Shown here: in pieces, positions 17,662-29,006 of the stretch | Numbering within the stretch: position 1 is the stretch's first letter | Layout of the letters: each line of letters opens with the position of its first letter | Assembly: GCA_965644315.1 (NCBI GenBank) | Contig: CBFFRQ010000180.1 | Span: forward strand, 48,612 to 112,611 | Source of the DNA: Caecitellus pseudoparvulus | Taxonomy: Eukaryota; Bigyra: Bicosoecida | DNA: 64,000 nt | Direction: 5' to 3' | The notes under the pieces: model-generated | The model's input: only the letters and a program-made list of their open reading frames with translations | What the model was told of the DNA's origin: nothing | Databases searched by the model: none | Made by a program: the position numbers and the translations under genes

Positions 17662-18556
17662 ATGGGGTTGCTTGACATGCTGATGAAGGCGTTCGGATGG
17701 AGGAAGGAGGAAAGCAGTGTCTTGGTTGTGGGCCTGGACAACAGCGGCAAGACGACCATCTTGAACTTCCTGAAGCCTGCAAAAGTGCGTCTGGCCAGGA
17801 AACTGCCTTGGTCGGCGCAGTGGACTTGCCATGCCCGTGTGCGTTGATTCCTTGCCCAGAACGCGCTGCTAGAAGTGGCTCCAACGGTGGGCTTTACAGT
17901 GGAGCAGTTTGAGAAGGGGAACATCCGGTTCGATGCCTTTGACATGTCAGGGCAGGTAGGAGGTGCATCGGCGTTTCGCGCGCGAAACGCCATCGCGCAC
18001 CCACCGTTCGTGTGCCCTGCAGCGCGAGTATCGGTCATTGTGGGAGCGGTACTACAAGGACGCACAGGTAAGCTGCAGGAGACGTGCAGCTGGCTGCTCT
18101 GTGGGTCGCTCCACGCGCCTCGCATCGCATTGATTGTGCAGAGCATCATCTTTGTCGTGGACTCGGCCGACAAGGTGCGCATGGTCGTGGCGAAGGACGA
18201 GCTGGACGCGTTACTGAGCCACGAAGACGTCGCGGAGAGGCCCGTCCCGCTGCTCATCTTTGCGAACAAAACGGACAAGGCCAGTGCCTTGCCGTTGGTG
18301 GAGGTCATCTCCTTGCTTGGCTTGCAAGACATCTCTGGCAGAGCGTGGAAGGTGCAGTGCGTCGACTGCGTTGGCTCTCACGTGGTGCGCGGGGGCCCCC
18401 ACTCACACCTTCACCCCTTCTTCGCGCAGGCCCAGCAACGCTCTGACAGGGGAGGGTGTAGACGACGGCATCGAGTGGCTGGCGCAGAAAGTGTCCGAGG
18501 GTGCCAGCGCTGGCACAGGCGGCAGCACTGCAGCTGCGGCAGCGGCGGCGCAATGA
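17662..18556 (+). CDS. ARL6: ARL6 / BBS3 Arf-like ciliary GTPase
   Basis: Join(17662..17784, 17860..17955, 18023..18067, 18142..18356, 18430..18556), 201 aa; introns of 75, 67, 74 and 73 nt. The N-terminus MGLLDMLMKAFG is nearly the human ARL6 start. Motifs: G1 GLDNSGKTT (24-32), G2 Thr in APTVGF, G3 DMSGQ, [27 protein letters not shown] (ARL6 signature RMVVAK.EL), G4 NKTD, and the C-terminal GEGVDDGIEWL. The fourth donor was placed at GTGCGT (18357), because this gives W-K-V-Q-P-S-N-A-L-T-G-E-G, which aligns position by position with ARL6. GTP-bound ARL6 recruits the BBSome to membranes at the cilium base, so the host builds cilia or flagella. It converges on the next gene with 26 nt between stops. 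Confidence 0.93.
17970..17991. repeat. 22-nt perfect palindrome inside ARL6 intron 2
   Basis: GGCGTTTCGCG followed by its exact reverse complement, with no spacer. It occupies the middle third of a 67-nt intron (17956-18022), between donor and polypyrimidine region. Confidence 0.85.
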
Positions 18557-18582
18557 CAATGGATTAACACGCGTGTGCCACA

Positions 18583-19558
18583 CTACTCCGAGGCCATGAG
18601 CTTCTCAAAGTACGCGGCCCGCTTGGCGCGGTCTGCCGCTGCGTTGGGTGCGGCTGCCCTGCCTCCAGATGCTCCGCTCTTACCAGACATGGAGGCAGCT
18701 GTTGTGGCTGCAGCGGTGGCCCTGCCGCCGCCAGCGGTACGCCCTGCACCACTCTTGCCGCCTCCTCCCAGGCGGTGAGCTGAGGTGGTCTTCTTTGCTG
18801 CTGCGGCAGCTTCAGCTTTGCGCTGCCGTAGGGGCTTGCGTGGCTGGGTGCCCGCAGACGATACCGAGGCCCCGGCGCCGCCCCCCAAACCCGAGCCGCG
18901 CTTGACAAAGTCAGTGTTGCCACTCTTTGCTGACCCTGTTGCGTGAGCCATGGTGTCAAAGCTCATGACGCGAGGTCCTGTACGCTCCGACTTGGGAGGC
19001 AAACGAGACTCCGTCTTTCGAGTCGTGTCTTTGGCGCCGTTGATGGTGTTCACGACGCCTTTCATGCGCCCAAAGGAGGGTGCCTGCTTGACTGGGCCAG
19101 CGCTACTGGTGTTCTTGACGCTGCGCACCTTTCCCTGCACGCCCATCTTGATGCGGGGACCAGAGCTGCCGCCACCCTTGCTGCTGGTGGCTTTGCTGGC
19201 TGAGGACCTCTCGAAGCCCGACTTGTACTTGGCGCCGGCACGGTCCATGGAAGTTCCAGTATGGACATCCTTGGCCCCGTTCTTTGCCAGCGAACCGATG
19301 TGAGAGTACATGCCTGGGTCAGCAGGGGATGGCACGGCGGGGTGTCGTGTCGTGGGAAACGCCAGAAACGCTCAGGGTTTGCTCACCGGCCCCAGAGCCA
19401 AGCCCTGCGTTCCTTGCTCCATGGATGTACTTGTCTGGAAGCTGCATGCATCCATCTCGCCTCAGGCCTTCTTTTACTTCAGCTTTCTCCAGCTTCCCTG
19501 TCACAGGGTTCACCTTGAAAGCACCGCGCTCTCGGTGCTCGCGTGGCGCGGAGGCCAT
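18583..19558 (-). CDS. Unknown basic low-complexity protein
   Basis: Complement(18583..19313, 19387..19558), 300 aa, one 73-nt intron (GTGAGC...CCCAG) that keeps phase and joins GLGSGAG to MYSHIGSLAKNG. The start is the ATG at 19558 (MASAPREHRERGAF). The first 130 residues are moderately complex (VNPVTGKLEKAEVKEGLRRD, KYIHGARNAGLGSG), then Lys/Arg/Gly/Ala/Ser-rich, strongly basic and likely disordered, ending AAYFEKLMASE. I do not recognise the family; basic tails like this are common in microtubule-, chromatin- or RNA-associated proteins. No signal peptide or TM helix. The gene starts about 200 bp from the tRNA-His gene on the other strand. Confidence 0.62.
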
Positions 19559-19726
19559 GTTCAGCGAGGAGGAGGGGAGTGTTGACTTGCTATCAATGCA
19601 AGTGCAAGAGCATTCAATCTTTCGTCACCATTCGACGGAAACATGTGACTCAGTTATCGGTGGATGGGTTTTGCTATCCAGAAATTCATGCGACGAAAGA
19701 ACATGTTGTACGGAACAAATTTATGT

Positions 19727-19734
19727 AATATATT
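19727..19734 (+). promoter_or_regulatory. TATA-like box upstream of tRNA-His
   Basis: AATATATT, 24-31 nt before the tRNA 5' end, in an otherwise GC-rich window. The position matches upstream TATA elements that bind TBP/TFIIIB at plant and fission-yeast tRNA genes; the role here is inferred. Confidence 0.5.
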
Positions 19735-19757
19735 TTCAATTTCGGGCCACTCTTTCG

Positions 19758-19828
19758 GCATACATGGTGAAGTGGTATCACGAGACGTTGTGGCCGTCTC
19801 GTCCCGAGTTCGATTCTCGGTGTGTGCA
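19758..19828 (+). tRNA. tRNA-His (GTG)
   Basis: 71 nt. Acceptor stem GCATACA pairs with TGTGTGC (one T-G wobble) and the discriminator is A. The D arm is GTGA-AGTGGTA-TCAC and contains the A box. The anticodon arm is AGACG-TTGTGGC-CGTCT with GTG at 34-36. The T arm is CCGAG-TTCGATT-CTCGG and contains the B box. No intron. The genome does not encode G-1 (the preceding base is G by chance or added later). Followed by a T5 run 8 nt downstream. Confidence 0.93.
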
Positions 19829-19835
19829 TTCCACC

Positions 19836-19840
19836 TTTTT
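19836..19840 (+). terminator. Pol III terminator of tRNA-His
   Basis: Run of five T on the coding strand, 8 nt after the tRNA 3' end, the standard RNA polymerase III stop. Confidence 0.8.
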
Positions 19841-20019
19841 GTTGCACCAATGGCCTACACCACGCTGTGGGCCAAATTCAAATGCCCCAAGGATTCTCGT
19901 CAGCATGGCATGAACGTGGTGCGAATTGTGTTTCCGCTTTGAACGAAGAGGCAGCCGCCGGCAGGCTTGCTACTTGCTCAACGCTGCTGTTTCAGCTTTG
20001 CAACTTCCGCACGGAGCTG

Positions 20020-23000
20020 ATGCGGGGCGCAGCGGAGTGCGGGGAGCGCCCCACTGCCCTCGTAACACACGCTGTCATCGTTGGGGTTGACGGAGATGGA
20101 GTGCCCGTGGACGAAGATGGCGACATTGTGGAGGAGGAGGTCGCAGCTGAGGTGCTGCATGCCTTTCCCTTGGACGCGATTGGCACACCCTACGGCGAGG
20201 CACTCCCTTTGCCAGACTCAGTTGCGCTGTTTTGCTTGCCGGCAGGGGTGCAGCTGCGGCGCAAAGGCGAGGAAGGCACGGACAGGGTACACTTTTTCTC
20301 TTTCGTCCTCACCAACATGGACGGCTCCAGGTCCTTCGGGCACTGTGCTTCTTGGTATGAGCCGCTCCCGTCACACCCAGGTGCGTGGTGCTGTGCTGCA
20401 GGCCGCGGAGCCAGCCGATGAAGCAGGCCACCTCTCTTCTGCCTGCACAGATGTCCTGGTCCCGAAGGTCCTTTGCCTTATGTCTGCCGTCCCCTACTTC
20501 TCCCTCATCCGCTGCTTCCTGGTGTACGTGCGACTGCCCTTCCCCTTTGCAAGCACCCCCCCGTCGCCTTGCTGCTTCAACGCTCTCGCCGCCCCCCCTC
20601 CGGCACAGGCTGTTCTTGCGGCGGTACGGGTATGGCATCCACCCCGTGAACGAATTGCTGGCGCGGAGCGGGCTGCCAGCCCTGACTGCAGATGGCCTGC
20701 CGAGCCTGCAGGATTGCCCCGGGTCTGTGCCGGCTGACTCCTGGGCGTCGGCGCTGCGCAAGGGCAGTGTCGTGCAGGAACTCATGCTGACTACCTTCCT
20801 TATGTTCACTCGCGTGCCACCTCCGGGCCTCCGGGTGAACATGGACTTCGGTGGACACCACATTGACTTCTTCCGACCCCCGATGACGGCGGCATTGCCA
20901 ACGGTGGACTCGGACTGCTTCCGTCACTTGTTCAAGGCCCTGTCCACGGACAACATTCTGTTCATCACAGCTGCGCTGCTCCAAGAGCAGCGCGTGCTGC
21001 TGCACTCCACCAACATGGAGCGCCTGTGTGGTGTGAGCGAGGCGCTGACGGCGCTCCTGTACCCCCTCGTCTGGGCCCACGCCTTGGTCCCAGTGCTGCC
21101 GCTGCAAATGCTGCAGTTCCTGCAAGCTCCCTGCCCCTTCGTAATGGGCCTGCACACGGACTTTCTTGAGACGCAGGAGGGTATGGAGGCTCTCGTCACC
21201 TCCGTCATCGTGCACCTGGACGTGGACAAGGTGGTCACCCCCATGGACATTGAGCTGCCCGGTGGGCTGCAGGTGGACGTCCTGCCGGAGCTGCCCGCGC
21301 CCCTCCGCAAACAATTGCAGCACCAGCTGCAGGCGGTCATTCCGCCGCGGGACGCCATCTTGCCCGCTGCGCTGGCCTCGGAGGCAGCCCAGCGAGCGCA
21401 GCACTCCCCGCTGCGGGATGCTGCCCTGGACGAGGCGTCGACGCGCCACGCCGCTGCCGCCGCCGTCATGCCGACTGACGTCCCGTTCTTGACGTCTTTT
21501 GCCGCGTCCCTGCGCCTGCAGCACAAGCAGACCCCCCCTGCAGGGCCGTATCTGGCTGCAGCCCTCCCGCCGACTGCCCAAAGCGAGTGGGGAGACGCTA
21601 GGCCACCAGCGGGGGCATCTGCGCTGCCACCACTGTGCACCGCCTTCGACGAGCCGTGGGTGAGCCAGGCTCGAGCAGCGTTTGCCAGCAGCATGGCATC
21701 CTTGTTGGTGGGCTACCGCTCCTTCCTGGTCCTCACTGCAGAGCTGTCCCCAGAGCTTGTGGCGGCGCTGCCACCGCCGCTCATGGAGCCAGCTGGCACC
21801 TTTGCCTGGGTGCGCGGCCAGCAAAGCCACGTCGTGGCGGCGTCGCCCCGCAGCGGCTCCTTGACGGGACTCGCCCGCGACCAGCGCCAGGCCGAGCTGG
21901 TCGCCGCCACAGTCGCGGCTCGCTCCTCAGCGACAGCCCCGGCGACAGCGCCGGCACCCCCTGGGCCGTCGCTCATGGCCAAGGTGAAGAGCATGTTTGC
22001 ATGGGGTGGCAGCAGCAAGCAGGCGGGGGAGGCGCCCTCCACTCCACCCCGCGTGGACACTGCCAGCAGCACAGCCGGCACTGCGGGAGGCGGCAGCACC
22101 TCGTCCTTGTTTAGCTTGGATTCGCCCTCTGGGGCGCGGGGGGGCAGCGCCCCCGTTGCCAGCCCCTCGCCAACTGCCCACGCTGAGGCAGCCAGAGCAG
22201 CCACTGCTTCTTGGCTTCGCCAACGAGGCGGGCGTGTGTGGGATTTGGGCTGTGCCGAAGAGGAGGACACGGCAGGACAGCCTCGGGGAACTGCCGCATG
22301 GAGCAGGCTGGGAAGCCAGCACACACCCCCCGAAGACGATGATGGCGACTTGATGTTCATCGCTGCCCTGACTTCTGCTGACATCCCAGTTCGTGTGCTG
22401 GGCCAGGACCCCGCCGCGTTCTTGAGCAGTGCGCAGCAGGGCGCAGAGGCTGTCAGCCCAGGCGCTGGCGTCGTGACGTTCCGTGTGGAGTTTCGGCGCA
22501 AGGCATTCCTTGCCACGCGCCCTGCGTCCTGGGCGCCGTTCCTGGACACCATGCTCACGACACAGGCCATGTCGTCCTTCCTGGAAGACGCCGCCCTCAC
22601 AGGCCGGCTGGCCGAAGCGGCCCAAGTCGCGACGAACTGCGCTGCTATTGCTGGCGGCGTGGCTGTGTCCGTGCCCATCGAGGGCGCGTTCCCCACGGCC
22701 CACGTCGCGGCAGCCGTCGCCAGGCGCGTGCCCTTCCACCTTGCCCTGGCTGCGCCCCATGTGTCAGAGCAACACACAGCCCCCACAGACTCCGTGTCGC
22801 CGCGCCACCGCTTTGTGTCTTCTGAGTCTGCGCAAGAGCCTGACAGCGACGTCCCCTCTGTGCTGCTGCGGGGCTTCGGCAGTGCCCAGCGGGCCAGAAC
22901 CAGTGTGCCGCAGGGGGAGGCGCAGGCGCCCACCACATGCCCCACGGAGACGCCGCCACCCAAGGCACAAGGCCCTGCCCACACCTCCCACCCAGAGCCA

Positions 23001-23532
23001 GACCCACTGGAAGGTGCGAGAGCCTTCTCCGGAGTCTCAGGATCTGTGATCAGCGCGGGACAGGCTACATCTGCAGCTGCAGCCACCTCTTGGAGCACTC
23101 TGTGGGCGTGTTTGTCCGACACGGCGGTGGTGCAGGACACCGTTCTGCGTCATCTCCCCCCTCTGCCCCTGCCTCCCCAGCTCCAAGCCGCCTGGTGGGA
23201 ACAGCAGTTCGAAGCGGAGCGCAGGAAGGCTGCGGCATCCCCCCAAGCAAGCGGGCACGCCGCCTCGGCGGAGGAGGCCCGCGAAGCAGACGGCGCCGGC
23301 GCCGCAGCCATGCAGGAGGAGGCGGGGGAGGACAGCCTCCTGCAGCGCCAAGGCGACATGTTCTCTGCGCTCTCTGTGAACGACGAGGATGCAGCGGAGA
23401 TTCGCCTCTTCGACTGGCTGTGTGCCTTGCACTTGGTGCAGGCTGGCGCCGCGGCAGGCGTTTTACCACCATGGCCTGGCATGCACTCGGACCTGGCTGC
23501 GGGGGAAGCGGCCCCTGCACAGCCCCGGCAGG

Positions 23533-23569
<37 letters not shown>

Positions 23570-25973
23570 CAGTGCACATGGAGAATCAGCAGGTCCCCTC
23601 ACTGACGCCCCACGGCGCAGCGTCGGCTTCGCCCTGCCCGACCACAAGTCCGGTGGAGAGGGAGGAGACCTGTACTCCCGCCGACGCGGGGCATCTCTGA
23701 GTCGACGCGGGCCCGGTGGCGCGCCAGCCACGCCGTCAGGCGTGGACGGCATGTTCAGCAGCCCCTCGGGAGCAGCGGGGTCAGCTGCCCTCGCCAGGGC
23801 GCGCTCTGCCTCGCAGTCTGCGAGCAGGAATGCGCAGGGCGGCGGAGAGGACTCTCGCGCCGCTGACGGCTGCCAGGTGCCGCCTCTGTCCCCGGGAGAT
23901 GCCCTGCTCACCGCCAGCGGGCTGTTGTGCCGCACACCCGCGGTGCTGCGCAGCATGGAGGGCAAGGCAGGGGCGGAAAAGTCCTCGACAGCGCAGTCTC
24001 CGGCAGACAGCATGGCGTGCCTGCTGCTGTCAGGGCGGCAGGACTGTGACGTTCCTGGGGGAGGCGGCGCGCCACCTGCCATGGACCTGGACACGGCCGC
24101 CAGCCGGGTGCTGGACCTGGAGGAGGCGGCGGCGGACCTGCGGGAGCTGTGGGGCGATGCCATTGACAAACAACTCAAGGCAAGCGACGCCTTGCACGGC
24201 CCCAGTGCGCCTTGGGCACGCGGCGATGTGGACCAGGCTGGCCCCCGACTGCCCAGTCTGCGCCTGGGCATCCTCTCAGCCATGCAGGTGCTGTCATCCC
24301 TGCCGCCAGCGGAACAGACCCCCCAGCGCCATGGCAGGCAGGAATCCGACACGCAGCAGCAACCCCACAGCAGCCCGGACTCGACGGCCCCCGAGCAGGT
24401 GCAGCCACCAGGCCCGGCTCGGGGGCCAGGTGCCAGCCCCGCCCACAAGGCTCTGCACCGCGCCAGCATGTCCTGGACGCGGCAGCCACAGGCAGGCCAG
24501 GCAGGGCTCCTGCCCGCGGCAGACACGTCCACAGGTGTGGCGGGGGAGCAGGCGTCCACGCCCGTCTCTGCCCGCTCGAGCGTGGTGTCCGGCACGTCCC
24601 AGGCAGGCGGGGACGTGGCGGGGCTGAGCTCCCAGCGCCGGCGCCGCATGCGACGCGCGTCAGTGGCTCTGGAGCTGGATGCCACGCAGGGCAAGCTGAC
24701 GGTGTCACAGCCCCTGTCCCGCAAGCCGAGCGTGCGCTTCGCCGCCCTGGACGAGGAGCAGGGGGAGGATGGTGGCGACGGCGGCGATGGCGGCGAGGCT
24801 GCCATCCCCCCCCCCACGGCTCAGCCTGGGGTGCCGCTAGGAGGCGCCGCCCTTGCGCGTGCAGCGACGTCTGGCCCAGTGTTGGATGCCGCCTCCAGTC
24901 CCCGCTACGCCACCATGCCAGCTCGCCCCCGGCGCAGCACCATGGGCCGCGCGCGATACCGGCGCATGGGGTCCATCGCAGTCACTGGCCTGGCGGCAGA
25001 GCACTTCGAGGCGGGAGGGGCGGTGGGCATCTTCACGCCACGCTCCCGGGGCGCGACGGAGGACTACGACGCAATCTCGCCAGATGTAGCAGCGGCTGTC
25101 GCTGCTCGGGCAGCCAGCCTCACAAGGGGTGCGGCCAGGGGCAGCCTGTTCCGCACTCAAAGCGAAGGCGGGGGCTTGCTGGCTCCCACCCCCAGCACGG
25201 ACGAGCCGCGCAGGTCCACGTCCCTCTCTCACAATATCCATGACGTGGCAGCACTCTCTGCATCAGAATCGGACAGCGACTCCGCCTCTGCAACACAGCA
25301 TGGGCGAGGCGGCAGTGGCCCTCCGCCCCGGCCGCCCCCCGTGCAAGTGGCCCCACCGGATGGACGCAGTGGATCCACGCCGCCTCCCCGAGGACCCCGC
25401 CCCCCCCCTCGGGAGCATGCCTCTCCCTCAGCCACACTGCCAGCGAGGCTGTCAGAACGCAGCCACTCGCGCCGGTCCAGCCTGTCTGTGCGATCCCACC
25501 TAGCCCTCATGGCAGCCCACGCACCATCAGGGGCAGCTTCCGTCTCTTCCAGTGCCTCTGTCACCTCAGACATCAGCGGCAGCACCTTGGATGCAGTGCT
25601 GGCGGCGGAGTCTGCGCGGGTGGCGCGAGAGCACACAAGCAGCGGTGCCCCTGCCGCTGCGCCACCCGCGCCGGCTGAGGCGCCAGTCTCCGAGGCTGCG
25701 CAGGAAGCGACGCTGATGGTGAAGAACCTGGACACGGGGGAGTTGCGGCAGGTGGGGGAGGTGCTGGAGCCTGTGCAAGAGGCCCTCGCCACCCTGCGCT
25801 CACCTGAGCGACAGGCAGAGCCTGGCAGCAGCCCCTCCTGGTGGGGGCGCATGAAGTCCAAGGTGGCGAACCTGACGGCATCCCCGCGAGGTGCTGGCGG
25901 TGAGGGCGAGGGTGGCGCCGAGCCGCCGGCGCCGAGCACGCCTGCCGCAGCTGCGGCTGCGTCGCAGCTCTGA
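20020..25973 (+). CDS. Large DENN-domain protein (putative Rab GEF)
   Basis: Join(20020..20380, 20451..20523, 20609..25973), 1932 aa; introns of 70 and 85 nt (donors GTGCGT and GTACGT). The N-terminal uDENN is in exon 1 (VHFFSFVLTNMDGSRSFGHC). The second exon gives DVLVPKVLCLMSAVPYFSLI. cDENN covers about residues 145-355 (LFLRRYGYG, LLQEQRVLLHSTNMERL, EALTALLYPLVWAHALVPVLP, FLQAPCPFVMGLHTDF). A dDENN-like segment lies near 489-520 (ARAAFASSMASLLVGYRSFLVL). The remaining 1400 residues are mostly low-complexity Ala/Ser/Pro/Gly with acidic stretches (DSDSDS repeat) and many RRAS/RRSS patches resembling phosphosites. DENN modules bind Rab GTPases and catalyse GDP release in membrane traffic. The start was chosen as the first ATG that leaves an intact uDENN; the frame stays open upstream to the tRNA. 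Confidence 0.85.
23535..23570 (+). repeat. (GACAGC)6 microsatellite in the DENN gene
   Basis: Six perfect hexamers coding for alternating Asp-Ser; frame-preserving and probably length-variable. Confidence 0.95.
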
Positions 25974-26167
25974 CCGGTGTCGTGGCGCGGCATAAAGTTG
26001 CGGCGCGTGGCAGGTGCAGTCTGCAACTGCGCGCAAATTCACGCGACTTGCTTCATGGTCGGCTTGCCCAGCATGCTCACCAGCTTGCCCTCTCCGTCAA
26101 GGGGTGCATTTGCCCCCTGTGGCTGCGCAGCGCTGAGGCGCACGTGGCACCTGAGCCGCCCAGCGCC

Positions 26168-28842
26168 ATGCCTCGGCGACGGGCTCGACGACGCGCACCA
26201 GCCACAGGGGAGGCCCCAGACCCCCCCACACCACCTCAACAGGAAGAAGGTGGCAATGAAGAAGCCACTGCTGAGGTGCCTTCCCGTGAGATTGGCCCCT
26301 GCAGGGCGTTGACTACGGCGCTGCACCGCGTGCAAACTCGCCACCTCAGACCAGCGGCAGCCAGACGATTCGAATGCGGGCGACACGAGGGGAAGGCGTC
26401 GGCGGGGTCGAATGCGAGCAGTTGCTGAAGCCAGTGCCTTTGCTCTTGCGCGAGGGGGTGCAGCAGCGGCCACAGGAGGTGGGCAGTTGCTTGGCTGTGC
26501 TGCGGAACTTGCTTCGCTCCACTGCTGTCCTTTTCCAACCCTCCGCTCCCACAGGAGGCAGCGGCATCGTGCCCCCCGGCCAGGAGGAAGTCGATGAAGA
26601 ACTGGTGCCTCCTGCAGTACTCGCAACCAACGCTCCAGATAGTTCTTGGCCAGGCAAGTACGCGACGACCGTGCATTTGCTGCGCAAACGCGCAGCGGCG
26701 AAGCGGCGCAGGGAGCAGGCCGACGATGCAACCGAGGTGGCGCCTGACGAACGGCAAGGCGGAGGGCCGTCTGATGCGTCCAGCTCAGAGTGTGATGACC
26801 TGAGTGAGGTGCACCTGCACGAGCAGGATGAGGACGGTGACGTACGCGCAGCGAAAGCACCTCGCCGCAGCCCAGACAACGCAGCAGAGCTCGGAGCTTC
26901 ACCCAGCCAGGCCACCACGGTGTTGGTCGCCGGTGGCGGTTCACGGCGCCACTGGCTGGTGCGATACGGGGTCCCGGAAGTGACCTGGCGACCGCAAGCC
27001 CCCCCGCCACAAGCCTCTCCATTTCAACAAGCCACACCGACATCACACCCCCACCTGGTGCAGCGGCGCGGCCGGGCCACGCTCACCTCAGGGGATGGCT
27101 TTGCCCTGGTGGAGGAGGTGCACGACGTGCCCCCTCTCTCAGCTCTCTGCTTGGCTGCACTCACGCGCAGCATTGAGCAAGTGGACCCCGAAGCAGTGGC
27201 GCTGCTGCCAGGCAGCCTCCGCCACACACTCGTGCACGCCACAGCAGCCGCCAGGCGGCTGCATAGTGGCACGAGCCACCTCTTTGTGCCCCTGCGGGCC
27301 ATGCGAGGGGCACCAGAGGGAGACGTGGAGCCAGGCGATGACCTTACCCTGCCCGATTGCTCCAGCGTTGACGATGTCACGTTGCGGGAGGCACTGTCTG
27401 TGTGCGCTGGTCACCTACACACGCTTTCCCTCGGCCACTGTGGGCGCTGCTTGTCAGACTACTCCGTGAAACTCCTCCTCGCCGAGGGTGCCTCCTCTCC
27501 GTTTGCCTCCCTGCGGCAGCTCAGTCTGCGCGGGCCGTACTCCTTGAGCGGAGACGGCCTCCGGGCCATCCTTGCAGATGCAACTTCTTTGACCTCCCTG
27601 CAAGTGACGGCAGCGCCTCTCATCGGGGCCGATGTCTTGCGCGACTTGCCCTCGCTAGCTCCCAAACTACAGGCGCTGTCGCTCTCGAATTGCCACAAAG
27701 CTGGGGACGTCAGCCTTGGCGTGCAATGGCAAGCCGGCGTGACAGGGGGCAGCTCCCCGTCAGACACTGCTGAGCAGGACACCCAGGTGCTGGAGTTGGA
27801 CGCCATGGTCGTGCCCTTCATGTTGAAGCATGGGAGGGGTCCAGCACCTCTCCCGCCAGGAAGGACTCTGCCCTCTCAATGTCCGACAAGTGGCCTGCTC
27901 GGCCTGCCGAACTTGCACCACTTGCATTTGGAGGGGTTGCCTGCGGTTTCTGACGCCCTCTTCGACTGCATCGCGGCAGCTGCTGCGGAGGGCAAGCTCC
28001 AGCTGAAGTCCCTGGTGCTGCGTCAGCTGGAGAACGTGACAGACCACGCCTTGCACGTGCTGGGGGGGCGCAGCGCGCCGCGACTGGGGTCCACCGCTCC
28101 AAAGCATGTCCCTGTGGAACCTCTGGCAGGCGGCCAAGGGTTGCCCCCCGCCCCTGTGCATTTGACAACGCTAGTGCTACATTCCATGCCCCATGTTTCT
28201 GACAAGGGCCTCCGAAGTGCGGCTCGGTGCCTGCGTGGGGATGCACTGCGGCTGGGCGTGCTGGAGTGCCCGCAAGTGAAGAAGGAGCCCAGCATCCTTC
28301 GCCTACTACGGGCGGCCACCAGTCCAAGTGCCCCCACTGTGCCGGAACCGAAAGACTCTGTGCAGCCGTCTGATGGCATCATGGACTTCGGGTTTGGTCA
28401 GGGGGGTGCCGAGGGTGGAGTGGCGCCTCATGACGAGTTGAGCGCAAGTGGCTTGCAGCGACTGCAGCTGTGCAGCCTGCCCTGCCTTTCTGACGCGTCC
28501 TTGGCTTTCCTTACGACGACAGGAGCCCCCTTATCACTGCGTCGCATTGATTTGTCTTGGTGCCGGGGCTGCACAGATGCTGGCGTGGGCATGTTGGCTG
28601 ACGCATGTCCACAGCTGGAGTCGCTGTCAGTGTGGGGGTGCACGCAGCTCACCGCTGAGTTGTTTGAGGGTCTGCAAGCTGAGAAGGTTCGAGGCGGGAT
28701 TCATGGCGATGGGATGATGCGGCTGGAGATTCGGGGGCGCCCTGGCAGCAAGCTGCCTGTGCCTGAGTTTGAACTCTCTGCCTGGGCCGGAGCCAGTCAC
28801 GGCTCAGAGTTGGAGGTGCACACCATGCCGGAGGTGTCGTGA
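26168..28842 (+). CDS. Leucine-rich repeat protein, Rad7/AMN1-like
   Basis: Proposed join(26168..26275, 26355..26478, 26555..28842), 839 aa. Both introns (79 and 76 nt) preserve phase; the first donor (GTGCCT) is weak, so exon 1 is tentative. The N-terminus is basic (MPRRRARRRAPATG), then polar and acidic to about residue 250. From about 280 come an LPPLSALCLAALTRSIEQVD-type cap (as in Rad7/AMN1) and cysteine-containing LRRs of the F-box/AMN1 kind: LHTLSLGHCGRCLSDYSVKLL, LRQLSLRGPYSLSGDGLR, LQALSLSNCHKAGD, LRRIDLSWCRGCTDAGVGML and LESLSVWGCTQLTAELF. Rad7 acts with Rad16 in global-genome nucleotide excision repair; AMN1 acts at mitotic exit. No F-box is recognisable, so the specific role is open. 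Confidence 0.68.
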
Positions 28843-29006
28843 GAGGGCGAGGTGGGGCACCAGATGGACTCAATTTCAAACCAACACTCCACACATGGCA
28901 CCCGAAATCGAATCCTATCTCGTGCCGTGCTTTCCTGTGCAGCCCTTGTGGCGGCAAGATCCGGCCCCCGTTCAGGCACAAGTTCCGCACACACGCACCA
29001 TCTGCC

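Noticed and set aside
23150-24817. 555-codon minus-strand ORF opposite the DENN gene
   Set aside because: Shadow of a GC-rich low-complexity coding region; no recognisable domain.
26276-26354. Alternative donor GTGAGA at 26286 for the LRR gene
   Set aside because: Better consensus but it shifts the frame relative to the next exon; the weaker GTGCCT at 26276 keeps phase.
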